Shown in pieces: positions 27,664 through 35,568 of a stretch of DNA of 64,000 nt. The stretch lies in assembly GCA_964581895.1 (NCBI GenBank), contig CAZOPR010000005.1, positions 62,001 through 126,000 of the forward strand, in the 5' to 3' direction. The first letter of the stretch is position 1; every line of letters starts with the position of its first letter. A program made the translations under genes and the position numbers. Below the pieces are notes generated by a model. That model saw only the letters and a program-made list of their open reading frames with translations, was not told where the DNA came from and searched no databases. This DNA is from Exilispira sp964581895 (GTDB taxonomy: Bacteria > Spirochaetota > JAAYUW01).

Positions 27664-27795
27664 GAACTATGTTAGATTAAAACTATATTAGATTAAAACT
27701 ATGTTAGATTAAAACCATGTTAAAATAAAACGATATTAGAATAAAATTGTATTAGTAAAAACTATCTTAAATAAAAACTATGTTGGGAAATATTA
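27664..27795. repeat. 17-base-period AT-rich tandem repeat
   Basis: Seven or eight diverged copies of a unit near AACTATGTTAGATTAAA run from 27664 to about 27790. Later copies are progressively altered (CCATGTTAAAATAAAA, CGATATTAGAATAAAA). Each copy contains ATG or ATA TTAG, but none encodes a protein. It separates the DUF134 gene from the metallo-beta-lactamase gene. Confidence 0.75.
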
Positions 27796-27810
27796 TATTG
27801 GAAAGGAATT

Positions 27811-28767
27811 ATGTTAGAAAATATGAAGATAACCACCTTGATCGATAATTTAACTTATGGAAAAAACTTTTTTGGAGAACATGGCTTATCTATTTTAATA
27901 GAAAATGATAAAAAGAAAATCCTTTTTGATACTGGCCAAAGTGGAAATTTTATAAAGAATGCAAATCTTCTTGGAATCGATATATCTGATATTGATTCTG
28001 TGGTTATAAGTCATGGACATTATGACCATTGTGGTGGCATAATGGAATTTGTCAAATATAATAAAAAGGCTAAGATTTATATTAAAAAAGAGGCTTTTTA
28101 CAATAAATACAAAATTAAAAAATACAATGGGGAAAAAATTGATACAGAAAATGCTGTTACAAAAGATATTGATACAGAGAATATTGATACAAAAGATATT
28201 GATATAAATTATGTTGACATAAATGATATAAATAATGAAAAGAAGGCAGAAGAATATGAAGTAAAAGAGTTTATAGGGATTCCATTTAATAAATCATTAA
28301 TTGAAGAAAGAATTGTCTATACTGATAATGAACTTTTTATTTCTGATAACATAAATATAATTTCAAACATTAAAATATATGATGAATTTGATACACATTT
28401 TGAAGGTATGTTTGTTGAAATTGACGGAAAGATTTATCAAGATGAGTTTTATGACGAACAATTTTTGGTTATTAACCATAATGATAGGCTTATATTAATA
28501 AGTGGTTGTTCGCATAGAGGTATTTCAAACATAGTAAGAAATGCTATAAATAAATACAAACTTCCAATTGATTATCTTATCGGTGGATTTCATCTTATGA
28601 ATGAGAACCAAATTAAAGTTGAAAAAACTATTAATTTATTAAATGGTCTTAATATAAAAAATATTGGAGTATCACATTGCAGCGGAATAGAATCCTTAGC
28701 TTTAATTAAAAGTTTAATTAAAACCAATCTGTTTTATAATTATACGGGCAATATTATAGAGATATAA
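27811..28767 (+). CDS. MBL-fold metallohydrolase (MptA/dihydropteroate-like branch)
   Basis: A 318-residue metallo-beta-lactamase fold protein: TLIDNLTYG at the start, LFDTGQSGNF near 46, metal motif SHGHYDHCGG near residue 69, LISGCSHRGISNI near 230 and YLIGGFHLM near 250. It resembles the archaeal-type branch annotated as 7,8-dihydropterin-6-methyl-ribofuranosyl-aminobenzene phosphate synthase-like; the real substrate is unknown. A repeat-rich insertion (several D-T-E-N-I / D-T-K-D-I units, about residues 109-150) interrupts the domain. AAAGGAATT precedes the ATG. Confidence 0.83.
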   Translation: MLENMKITTLIDNLTYGKNFFGEHGLSILIENDKKKILFDTGQSGNFIKNANLLGIDISDIDSVVISHGHYDHCGGIMEFVKYNKKAKIYIKKEAFYNKYKIKKYNGEKIDTENAVTKDIDTENIDTKDIDINYVDINDINNEKKAEEYEVKEFIGIPFNKSLIEERIVYTDNELFISDNINIISNIKIYDEFDTHFEGMFVEIDGKIYQDEFYDEQFLVINHNDRLILISGCSHRGISNIVRNAINKYKLPIDYLIGGFHLMNENQIKVEKTINLLNGLNIKNIGVSHCSGIESLALIKSLIKTNLFYNYTGNIIEI

Positions 28768-28868
28768 ATAAAGATTTATTATTAAAATAATTATTAAAAA
28801 TAGATTGAATAATCGAATCCAGGAAATATATTATTAAATAAAAAATTACATTTTATAAAGGAGATTTT

Positions 28869-29282
28869 ATGAGAATTTGTTTGCCAGTTGAAGGTTTAAG
28901 TGGTTTAAACGAAAGACTGTTTGGGCATTTTGGAAGTAGCCCATATTTTTTAATCTATGATACTGAAACAAAAGAGACTAAAACAGTTAAAAACGCAAAT
29001 GATCACCATCTTCATGGTGCTTGTCAGCCAACAGATTTACTTAAATCTGAAAATATTTCTGCTGTTATTACTGGTGGAATGGGGAGAAATGCAATACTAA
29101 AACTAAATAGTGCAAAAGTAAAAGTATATCTTTTACAAAATGAAAACTTTGAAGAGATGACAGCACAGAAAGCAATAGAACTTTTTAATGAAGGCAAAAT
29201 TATTGAATTGACACAAGATATGGCATGTACAGGACATGGTGAACATCATCATGGTCATGATGAAGGTCATCAGTACCATTAA
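28869..29282 (+). CDS. NifB/NifX-family (dinitrogenase iron-molybdenum cofactor-type) protein with His-rich tail
   Basis: A 137-residue protein of the NifX/NafY/orange-protein fold: MRICLPVEGLSGLNERLFGH, then FLIYDTETKETK and ITGGMGRNAILKL. The last 14 residues are rich in His and acidic residues (HGEHHHGHDEGHQYH), a likely metal-binding tail. Relatives bind iron-sulfur or Mo-Cu clusters. With the DUF134 gene upstream it resembles the orp module of sulfate reducers, but the usual MinD-type ATPases are not adjacent. AAAGGAGATTTT precedes the ATG. Confidence 0.88.
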   Translation: MRICLPVEGLSGLNERLFGHFGSSPYFLIYDTETKETKTVKNANDHHLHGACQPTDLLKSENISAVITGGMGRNAILKLNSAKVKVYLLQNENFEEMTAQKAIELFNEGKIIELTQDMACTGHGEHHHGHDEGHQYH

Positions 29283-29435
29283 AGAATATCATCATATTTT
29301 TTTATTGAAAAAATTTGTGCATATTATAATTTGCTGATATATATTGTTTTTAATAGCATATTTCTTTCTTACATTTTTCTTGAAATTTAATTTTGGAAAT
29401 TTATTACATGGTATAAACTGATTTTATACTTTTTT

Positions 29436-30716
29436 ATGAATATAATTCACCTACTAAATTTAGTCTTTTCTTTTATCATAATTTTTAGCTGTCTGATTGC
29501 TTTTTTCAGGATAAATTTTTTTTATAGTAAAAAAAGTGAAATTTTTAGCAGAAAGTATAGATTAAAATCTGATAAAAATAATATTGGAGAAATAAATTTT
29601 TTTGACAAAAAAGAATATCCATCAATTTCAATTATAATCCCGGCAAGAAATGAAGAAAAAAGGCTACCATTTTTACTTGAAAATTTAATAAAACAAACTG
29701 TTAAACCATTTGAGGTAATAGTAGTAGATGATGGTTCTGAAGATAATACAAAAAAAATAGTTGAATACTATTCGAAAAAAGCAGAAGATTTAAATCAATT
29801 TAAAATAAGGTATATTGAAATAAATAAAGAAAATTTCGAAAAAGAATCGTTAAATTCTAGTAAATTTGGTCTTGAAATCTTAAAGTCTAATATAAACAAA
29901 TCACTTAAAGATTGGAAGGGAAAGTCAGCCGCATGTTTTTATGGAGCATTGCAAGCAAAAGGTGAATTTTTTCTATTTTTTGATGCAGATGTCAGGTTAA
30001 AAGAGGACGCATTAGAATTCATAGCAGAATATCTCACAAATGATATTGTTTTAAGCATACAACCTTACCATATTACACATAAACCATACGAACAATTTTC
30101 ACTTTATTCAAATATTGTTGTATTTCTTGGCCTTGATGTTGGTAGAATAACAAATCCTTATGAAACAAAAGCTGGTCTTTTTGGTCCATGTTTGATTATT
30201 CCAAAGTCAATTTACTATAAAACAGGGGGACATTTTCTTGTAAAAGATACAATTCTTGATGATATGGCTTTAGGGATAGAGCTTTCAAAAAGGAAAATAA
30301 AATTAGCCTGCATTCCGCATAAAAACAAGATTTTTTTTAATATGTATTCCGAAGGTTTTAAGACATTGATAGACGGCTGGACTAAAAATATGATTGTTGG
30401 AGCTCAAAAATCAACATTTTGGACAATATTGATAATTTTTTCTTTTATTACTTTTTCATCTTCAATTGCTGTTAATATTGTTTTATCTATTTTAAATAAA
30501 AGTTATCCGGCTCTTTACATTTATATTATTCAATATTTAATATTTTCAATTTTCCTTTATTTCTCTTCTAAAAAACTTGGGGATTTTAAACTTTTAACCT
30601 CTTTCACTTTTCCTGTTTTTGTTATATTTTACATAATTATTTTCATAAGATCATTTATAATGAAAATATTAAAAATACCTATAAATTGGAGGGGAAGAAG
30701 GATCATAATCAAATAA
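29436..30716 (+). CDS. crtQ: CrtQ-like family 2 glycosyltransferase (diaponeurosporenoate glycosyltransferase type)
   Basis: A 426-residue membrane glycosyltransferase with an N-terminal anchor (residues 5-26), GT-A domain (IIPARNEEKRLPFL near 70, VVDDGSEDNT near 96, FFDADVRLKEDALEF) and C-terminal membrane helices. Blocks shared with staphylococcal CrtQ, from memory, include SIQPYHIT, FGPCLII...YYKTGGH and MYSEGFKTLIDGWTKN, plus the terminal NWRGRR. CrtQ attaches glucose to a C30 carotenoid acid. The immediate downstream gene encodes its known partner, the CrtO acyltransferase. No strong ribosome site is visible. Confidence 0.8.
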   Translation: MNIIHLLNLVFSFIIIFSCLIAFFRINFFYSKKSEIFSRKYRLKSDKNNIGEINFFDKKEYPSISIIIPARNEEKRLPFLLENLIKQTVKPFEVIVVDDGSEDNTKKIVEYYSKKAEDLNQFKIRYIEINKENFEKESLNSSKFGLEILKSNINKSLKDWKGKSAACFYGALQAKGEFFLFFDADVRLKEDALEFIAEYLTNDIVLSIQPYHITHKPYEQFSLYSNIVVFLGLDVGRITNPYETKAGLFGPCLIIPKSIYYKTGGHFLVKDTILDDMALGIELSKRKIKLACIPHKNKIFFNMYSEGFKTLIDGWTKNMIVGAQKSTFWTILIIFSFITFSSSIAVNIVLSILNKSYPALYIYIIQYLIFSIFLYFSSKKLGDFKLLTSFTFPVFVIFYIIIFIRSFIMKILKIPINWRGRRIIIK

Positions 30717-30877
30717 AATTATAATTTAATAGTATCATAATTAATTGAAATATAATTAAATGATATATAATTAAATAAGATAAAGTCAAATAAGAGTATA
30801 TTTAAATTAAGATTATAGTTACTTAAAATTATGAAAAAAATTATACGAAGATTTAGTCATTTAAAAGATAAATTTAT

Positions 30878-31369
30878 ATGAAAACAGCATTGTTTTATAT
30901 TTTATCAAATGCTCTTTTCTGGGTTATTGTTCATTTTTTAAGTAGCTTTTTAGTTCATTTTATACCTAGTAGGTTTTATGACTATAAAAATATTTTTTTC
31001 AGAGAAAAAAGTATAGAAAATAGAGGTTTACTATATAAAAAATATTTTTTTATACAAAAATGGAAAGATAAAATTCCAGAAGCTGGAAAATTTTTAGGTC
31101 TTCATCCATTCAGCAAAAAGCATTTTGAAAGTAAAAATAAAGAATATATTGAAAGATTCATCCTTGAAACCTGTAGGGGAGAACTTGCCCATACATTGCC
31201 TTTCCTCTTTTTGCCAATCTGCTTCGTCTTTAGCCCACCAGTTGCTTCTATTATAATGAGTCTATATGCTTTATTTTCAAATCTCCCTTTTATAATGGTT
31301 CAAAGATATAACCGAATTCGTCTTGTAAAATTTTTAAAGTACTATTTTCTGATTTCAAATATTTTCTGA
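30878..31369 (+). CDS. crtO: CrtO-like glycosyl-4,4'-diaponeurosporenoate acyltransferase
   Basis: A 163-residue membrane protein with the length and motifs I recall for the staphylococcal CrtO acyltransferase: KKYFFIQKWKDKIPEAG near 53, ERFILETCRGELAHTLPFL near 90, and the C-terminal MVQRYNRIRLVKFLK. CrtO puts a fatty acid on the sugar of the glycosylated carotenoid, the last step in staphyloxanthin formation. Its place 161 bases after the CrtQ-like gene supports the assignment. No CrtM or CrtN gene is in the neighbourhood. Confidence 0.82.
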   Translation: MKTALFYILSNALFWVIVHFLSSFLVHFIPSRFYDYKNIFFREKSIENRGLLYKKYFFIQKWKDKIPEAGKFLGLHPFSKKHFESKNKEYIERFILETCRGELAHTLPFLFLPICFVFSPPVASIIMSLYALFSNLPFIMVQRYNRIRLVKFLKYYFLISNIF

Positions 31370-31416
31370 CTTCAAAGTTTCAAAACCTGATACTTTTAAT
31401 ATCCTATTAAAATTTC

Positions 31417-32301
31417 TTAAATATTATTTGTTGGCTCAATATGAATTGTAGTTTCAGCTTTTAATTCTTCCCTTATCTTATTTTCAATCTGCGAAGCAAT
31501 ATCATGTGCTGATTTAACATTAAGATTACTATCCATTCGTAAATGAAGTGTTATCTCTAAATGATCTCCATATCTATGAATATGAATATGATGAGCATCG
31601 CTAATTTCAGGTATAATATTATGAATAATATTATTCACATCTTCAATAAGTTTACTATCGGCTTTTTCACCAAGTAAAGAATTAGAAGCTCCTTTAGCAA
31701 TATCAAAAGCTGTATATAATATTAAAAGAGAGACTATAATACCTAAAACAGAATCTATCCACCATAAAAATTTACCAAAAATCGCAGCAATGACTATTAC
31801 TATAGAAGCAAGAGCATCACTTCTATGATGCCATCCATCTGCAATTAAAGATCTACTTTGAATCTTTTTCCCAGCCCAGATTGAAAATGAAGCCAATAAT
31901 TCTTTTATAAATGCCGATAAGCCAAAGACAATAAGACTGAAAGTACTGAAATTTGCACTAACCCTATCTTTTAAGTTTTTTATAGAATCTATTATAAAGT
32001 TAAAACCGACGACTGCAAGAAGCGTCCCTATTATTATGGCTGCGATAACTTCCGCTCTTCCATGACCGAAAGGATGCTCATCATCTTTTGGCATAGATGA
32101 AATATAAAAGCCAAAGATTACAACTATTGAAGTCAATGTGTCTGAAAGGGTATGCCAGGCATCTGCAATCATCGAAATACTACTGGCTTTTGTTCCAACC
32201 CAGATTTTGAATAAAAATAAAGTTGTATTTATTATGATAGACAAAAGACCTTCAAGATAACCCAATTGCCGGGAGTTTAGTTTTTGTAACCATTTTAACA
32301 T
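31417..32301 (-). CDS. Cation diffusion facilitator metal exporter
   Basis: A 294-residue CDF protein with six membrane segments and a cytoplasmic C-terminal domain. Metal-site motifs are DAWHTLSD near residue 46 and DGWHHRSDAL near 160 (HxxxD in both TM2 and TM5). The C-terminal region has HHIHIHRYGDHLEITLHLR. The HxxxD pair is typical of Zn/Co/Ni/Cd exporters rather than DxxxD manganese exporters. A probable NiCo riboswitch precedes the gene, pointing to nickel or cobalt. AAGGAGATCCT precedes the ATG. Confidence 0.92.
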   Translation of the reverse strand: MLKWLQKLNSRQLGYLEGLLSIIINTTLFLFKIWVGTKASSISMIADAWHTLSDTLTSIVVIFGFYISSMPKDDEHPFGHGRAEVIAAIIIGTLLAVVGFNFIIDSIKNLKDRVSANFSTFSLIVFGLSAFIKELLASFSIWAGKKIQSRSLIADGWHHRSDALASIVIVIAAIFGKFLWWIDSVLGIIVSLLILYTAFDIAKGASNSLLGEKADSKLIEDVNNIIHNIIPEISDAHHIHIHRYGDHLEITLHLRMDSNLNVKSAHDIASQIENKIREELKAETTIHIEPTNNI

Positions 32302-32360
32302 AGGATCTCCTTAAATCTTGAAAGATTTTTCCAGCTACTGAAAAAATTAAAAAATTTTTT

Positions 32361-32440
32361 GAGGTCCCACAGGTGATTATAAAAACCTGCTGCGAAAAGC
32401 CCGGCTCCGCTATCTGAAAAATAGATATGGCCTGATCCTT
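32361..32440 (-). ncRNA. Probable NiCo (czcD-type) riboswitch ahead of the CDF exporter
   Basis: The leader of the CDF gene is unusually GC-rich for this genome. Read on the minus strand from 32440, it has a four-helix layout. A partial P1 pairs AGGATC with GGGACCT. P2 is TATCT/AGATA. A short P3 is CGGG/TTCG. P4 is CAGGT/ACCTG. The joints contain AGCGGAGC and GTGGGACC, which match what I recall of the NiCo class, where guanines in these joints bind Co2+ or Ni2+. A run AAAAAATTTTTT follows and could act in termination. Confidence is moderate because no covariance search could be run. Confidence 0.6.
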
Positions 32441-32453
32441 TGTAACGAAAATC

Positions 32454-32481
32454 AGATTATATTATAATATTTTTATGTCAA
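32454..32481 (-). promoter_or_regulatory. Promoter of the riboswitch-CDF transcript
   Basis: On the minus strand TTGACA (complement of 32476-32481) is followed at 16 bases by TAATCT, or at 14 bases by TATAAT. Either pair would start transcription just before the riboswitch, leaving an untranslated leader of about 145 bases. Confidence 0.6.
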
Positions 32482-32487
32482 TAAATG

Positions 32488-33096
32488 CTAAATCTTCCAT
32501 TCAAGTCCGAACCAGAAGTTTCCCTGACCTATATCAATCGGATTATCTTTATTGAAAAAGAAAAAATATCTAAAATTTAATGAACAAAAAAGATAAATCT
32601 GTTTATATATTTTAATATAAAGAGTATGAGAAAATCTAAGGTTGATATTAAAATCATAGTATTCTATATTATCTATATCTATATACAAAAAACCAAAACC
32701 TAAAGATACCGTAGATTGGAATAATATAAAATCTCTTTTAAAAATAGGTCTTACTCCAAAAAATCCACCTATAGATGGGAAGATTAAAGAGTTAAGTCCT
32801 ATACCTCTTAAAAGCCCTGTTTCATAAAAAAACTCAAATCCATATACCAAGCTTTTATTTTGAAAAAGAAGATGAATATTTATAAAATCAGCATCTAAAA
32901 TAAGATAGGTAAAATCTGAAATCCTGTAATATACAATATCTCCTAATGGAACATATATCCCATAATTTTGCATATCTTCCTTATTTGCACTATATGATGT
33001 TACTGTTACTCCAAGATAGCTATTTATCTGCTGAGCAATAATATTCTGAGATACAAAAATTAAAATTATAATAAAAAGAACAATATTAATTTTCAT
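32488..33096 (-). CDS. Small secreted outer-membrane-like protein C
   Basis: A 202-residue protein with a signal peptide (residues 1-21, ...VSQNIIA-QQIN). The rest alternates hydrophobic and polar residues with many Tyr, Phe and Gly, ending FWFGLEWKI, consistent with a beta-barrel of eight or so strands. No known family recognised. It is the last of three similar genes behind a lipoprotein gene. The short spacing suggests an operon. Confidence 0.65.
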   Translation of the reverse strand: MKINIVLFIIILIFVSQNIIAQQINSYLGVTVTSYSANKEDMQNYGIYVPLGDIVYYRISDFTYLILDADFINIHLLFQNKSLVYGFEFFYETGLLRGIGLNSLIFPSIGGFFGVRPIFKRDFILFQSTVSLGFGFLYIDIDNIEYYDFNINLRFSHTLYIKIYKQIYLFCSLNFRYFFFFNKDNPIDIGQGNFWFGLEWKI

Positions 33097-33148
33097 TATT
33101 TTCCCTTAATCTTTTTAATAATTTAATTGAATAATTGAATAAGAAAAA

Positions 33149-33802
33149 TCAAATTATATATTCAAAATAAATAATAATACGAAATCTATCATCTGGATTA
33201 AAACTTTGTGTATAAAATAAAGATATTCTTTTTGAATATCCGTAAAAAAGATATAGGTTTTTACTTAATAAAATTCCAATTGAAAATCTTGGTTCTATAA
33301 AAAAATCAAAATAATGAAATGTTTTTCCATAGTATTTTTCATCCTCAGAAGTCAGAGGATAGTAAGTTATATAATGATAACCATAGCATAGACCAGAAAA
33401 AAGACCTATTTTGATATAAAATATATTTTCAATTGAAATAGTTAATAACCCTATTCCATATTTTATATAAAAAAGCCAGACAGTATCTGCTTTACCATAA
33501 TTAAAAGGCATAGAAAAAAAAGCTGATGTACTTACTTCAAATTCAAATAGATGTTTAAATATTGAATTTTCTGAAAATCTTTTTTCATATCCAAAAAGCC
33601 AGGGACACATCCAAACTGGAACAGGTTGCTTAAGTAAATTGTTAAATGTATCTCCTTCATAAGGAAATAAACCTGTGCCACCAAATTCAAAAGTATAATA
33701 AAATAATGAAAGATAAAAATTATCTGCAAAGCAATCTATTGAAAAAATAAATAAAATTAGAAAAATAAATATAAAATATTTACAATATTTTTTTATAGGC
33801 AT
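33149..33802 (-). CDS. Small secreted outer-membrane-like protein B
   Basis: A 217-residue protein with a signal peptide (residues 1-26, ...FSIDCFA-DNFYLS) and an aromatic-rich, beta-strand-like mature part (for example FSIGILLSKNLYLFYGYSKR), ending in EYII. Not identified. It starts 11 bases after the end of protein A; a ribosome site (AAAGGGAAAATT) precedes the ATG. It shares a general layout with proteins A and C, with similar strand-turn patterns, so they may be distant paralogues. Confidence 0.65.
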   Translation of the reverse strand: MPIKKYCKYFIFIFLILFIFSIDCFADNFYLSLFYYTFEFGGTGLFPYEGDTFNNLLKQPVPVWMCPWLFGYEKRFSENSIFKHLFEFEVSTSAFFSMPFNYGKADTVWLFYIKYGIGLLTISIENIFYIKIGLFSGLCYGYHYITYYPLTSEDEKYYGKTFHYFDFFIEPRFSIGILLSKNLYLFYGYSKRISLFYTQSFNPDDRFRIIIYFEYII

Positions 33803-33813
33803 AATTTTCCCTT

Positions 33814-34701
33814 TTAACCAATAGAAATATAAAATACCAGTTTTAAATTTTCTAATAATGAATAGAACATTTCGACTGGATAAGCAAAAGGATGAAGATG
33901 GTATATTGAATAAGGATCATTTGGATCTTCAGTTTCATCATAAATATATATATTTTTATATATATAATTTGTTGATAACATGCTTTCAAGACCAAAAAAT
34001 ATTTTTATATTTTTCCTTAGAACAAATCCTGAAAGTAAAAAAAACTGAAAAACAAGATAATGTCCTTTAACCATATATTCATCAACAACTTTTTCGCCAT
34101 ATGCAAATAAATCCTTACGATAATAATCATAATAGGTATAAAATATATTTGTCGAAAATTTTATAATAAAATTTTTTATCTGATACTCAATAGACTGTGA
34201 TGTTCCTATTTTTATATTTATTTCATGAGGTGGTTTGCTATAACTCCAGTAGTATTTTTCATTATCTACTATAATATCTGATGTAAATCTTAAATAAAAA
34301 CAGATACCAGGGTAGTATGTAAAAAATTTATTTAATGGGATTTTTTTTGATATATTAAAATCATCTAATTCAATGGTATATCGATATCCTATTAATAATT
34401 TTTCATCAGGAAAGTTTACATAAGAGTAAACCGCGGATATATAATAATAATTTGTTAAATACCATGGCTGTCCATTAAAGGTTGAACTGGTAAGTTGCCC
34501 CAAACCTATAAAAGCATCTAGTCCGCCGGGAGCAAATATTCCATAATATGAAATCTGAATTGAATTTTTTTCACAAAAATCAGCAAGCCAATCAAACTGA
34601 ATATATATAGTCTGCTGAGCAAAAGAATATTTTGAAAGTACAAAAAACATAAATAATATAAATAATATTAGAAATAGATTTTTATTGATTTTATTTTTCA
34701 T
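33814..34701 (-). CDS. Small secreted outer-membrane-like protein A (internal start of the run-together frame)
   Basis: The ATG at 34701 has its own ribosome site (AAGGATTATT) and begins a typical signal peptide (MKNKINKNLFLILFILFMFF ... SFA-QQTIY). The 295-residue product continues with beta-strand-like repeats (YYYISAVYSYVNFPDEKLLI, LVFQFFLLSGFVLRKNIKIF) and ends LVFYISIG. It is most likely translated separately from the lipoprotein in front of it. Function unknown. Confidence 0.65.
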   Translation of the reverse strand: MKNKINKNLFLILFILFMFFVLSKYSFAQQTIYIQFDWLADFCEKNSIQISYYGIFAPGGLDAFIGLGQLTSSTFNGQPWYLTNYYYISAVYSYVNFPDEKLLIGYRYTIELDDFNISKKIPLNKFFTYYPGICFYLRFTSDIIVDNEKYYWSYSKPPHEINIKIGTSQSIEYQIKNFIIKFSTNIFYTYYDYYRKDLFAYGEKVVDEYMVKGHYLVFQFFLLSGFVLRKNIKIFFGLESMLSTNYIYKNIYIYDETEDPNDPYSIYHLHPFAYPVEMFYSLLENLKLVFYISIG

Positions 34702-35568
34702 AATAATCCTTAATTTAATTAAATAGATGAGGTTTGCTAAAAGCAAACCTCCTTCATTTATATCTTTAAGTTCTATCCTTCTTCCTGAGGATGATCCATA
34801 TTTTGCATAAACTAAAATACAATACATTTCAGGAGGTCCTTGAAGCCAAACTTCATAACTATGAAAATAATATAATTCTTCAATATAATAATCATGAGTT
34901 GTTTTTTGATCCCATCCACCTTTTGTTGTAGTTAATATATTTGGGCTTGATTGTTGCTGAGTATATCCATTTTCTGAGAGCCATTTTAAGTAAGCATCAT
35001 AAGCAAGAGATTCATTTACCCCAAGAACAAATGTTGTTTTATCTGGCTCTTGACCTCTTGTAAATTGATATTCATTTCCTAATCCATCATAACCATATAC
35101 TATATATTCATCACTCATATCATCAACATCATATCTATTCGCTACAACTATAATATTCTCATCATTTTCTTTTGTCAATGATTTAACTTTAGGAGTAAAA
35201 ACATATATATTAAAATATGGTATTTGAGATATAAGCTCTTCAAGACTTTGATTTTCACCTTTTGTAACTAATTTTGAAGAAAGCAATTCTGCAAATGTTT
35301 TACCCCCTTTTGTTAGACTTCTATTTTTAATTGTGTCAAAAAGTACATCTGTTGTTCCATCAAATTTCTTATTTGCTTCTTCTTTTATAATAGAAATAAA
35401 CCCTGGATTTTCTTTTATAACTTCATTAAATGCAGGAGCAAGTTTTGCAAGTGATTTTGTAGCATCAATATGATTATAAGTTTTATCATTTTTAATTATT
35501 GATTCACAGGAAAAAAATAGTGAACTAAAAAATAAAAAAACAAAAATTACAATAAGAACTTTTTTCAT
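33814..35568 (-). CDS. Lipoprotein run together in frame with an outer-membrane-like protein (probable loss of a stop codon)
   Basis: From the ATG at 35568 (GGAGATGAT upstream; a longer frame to 35625 is unlikely) the frame stays open for 584 residues. Residues 1-21 form a lipoprotein signal (VFLFFSSLFFSC). The next ~265 residues are a hydrophilic domain of unknown function. Then a second signal peptide appears in mid-protein. A real protein would not have this, so two adjacent genes seem to have become one frame after a frameshift or stop loss. A hairpin (10-bp stem, 34729-34751) lies at the junction and is translated here. Confidence 0.6.
   Translation of the reverse strand: MKKVLIVIFVFLFFSSLFFSCESIIKNDKTYNHIDATKSLAKLAPAFNEVIKENPGFISIIKEEANKKFDGTTDVLFDTIKNRSLTKGGKTFAELLSSKLVTKGENQSLEELISQIPYFNIYVFTPKVKSLTKENDENIIVVANRYDVDDMSDEYIVYGYDGLGNEYQFTRGQEPDKTTFVLGVNESLAYDAYLKWLSENGYTQQQSSPNILTTTKGGWDQKTTHDYYIEELYYFHSYEVWLQGPPEMYCILVYAKYGSSSGRRIELKDINEGGLLLANLIYLIKLRIIMKNKINKNLFLILFILFMFFVLSKYSFAQQTIYIQFDWLADFCEKNSIQISYYGIFAPGGLDAFIGLGQLTSSTFNGQPWYLTNYYYISAVYSYVNFPDEKLLIGYRYTIELDDFNISKKIPLNKFFTYYPGICFYLRFTSDIIVDNEKYYWSYSKPPHEINIKIGTSQSIEYQIKNFIIKFSTNIFYTYYDYYRKDLFAYGEKVVDEYMVKGHYLVFQFFLLSGFVLRKNIKIFFGLESMLSTNYIYKNIYIYDETEDPNDPYSIYHLHPFAYPVEMFYSLLENLKLVFYISIG
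34729..34751 (-). terminator. Hairpin at the lipoprotein/barrel gene junction
   Basis: A perfect 10-bp inverted repeat GAGGTTTGCT / AGCAAACCTC with a 3-base loop lies where the lipoprotein frame should end, 28 bases before the next ATG. It has no strong T-run, so it may be a weak terminator or an RNA-stabilising hairpin. Its location supports an original gene boundary here. Confidence 0.5.

Noticed and set aside
32361..32440. Cobalamin or manganese (yybP-ykoY) riboswitch
   Set aside because: The conserved boxes of these classes were not found; the four-helix layout and G-rich joints fit NiCo better.
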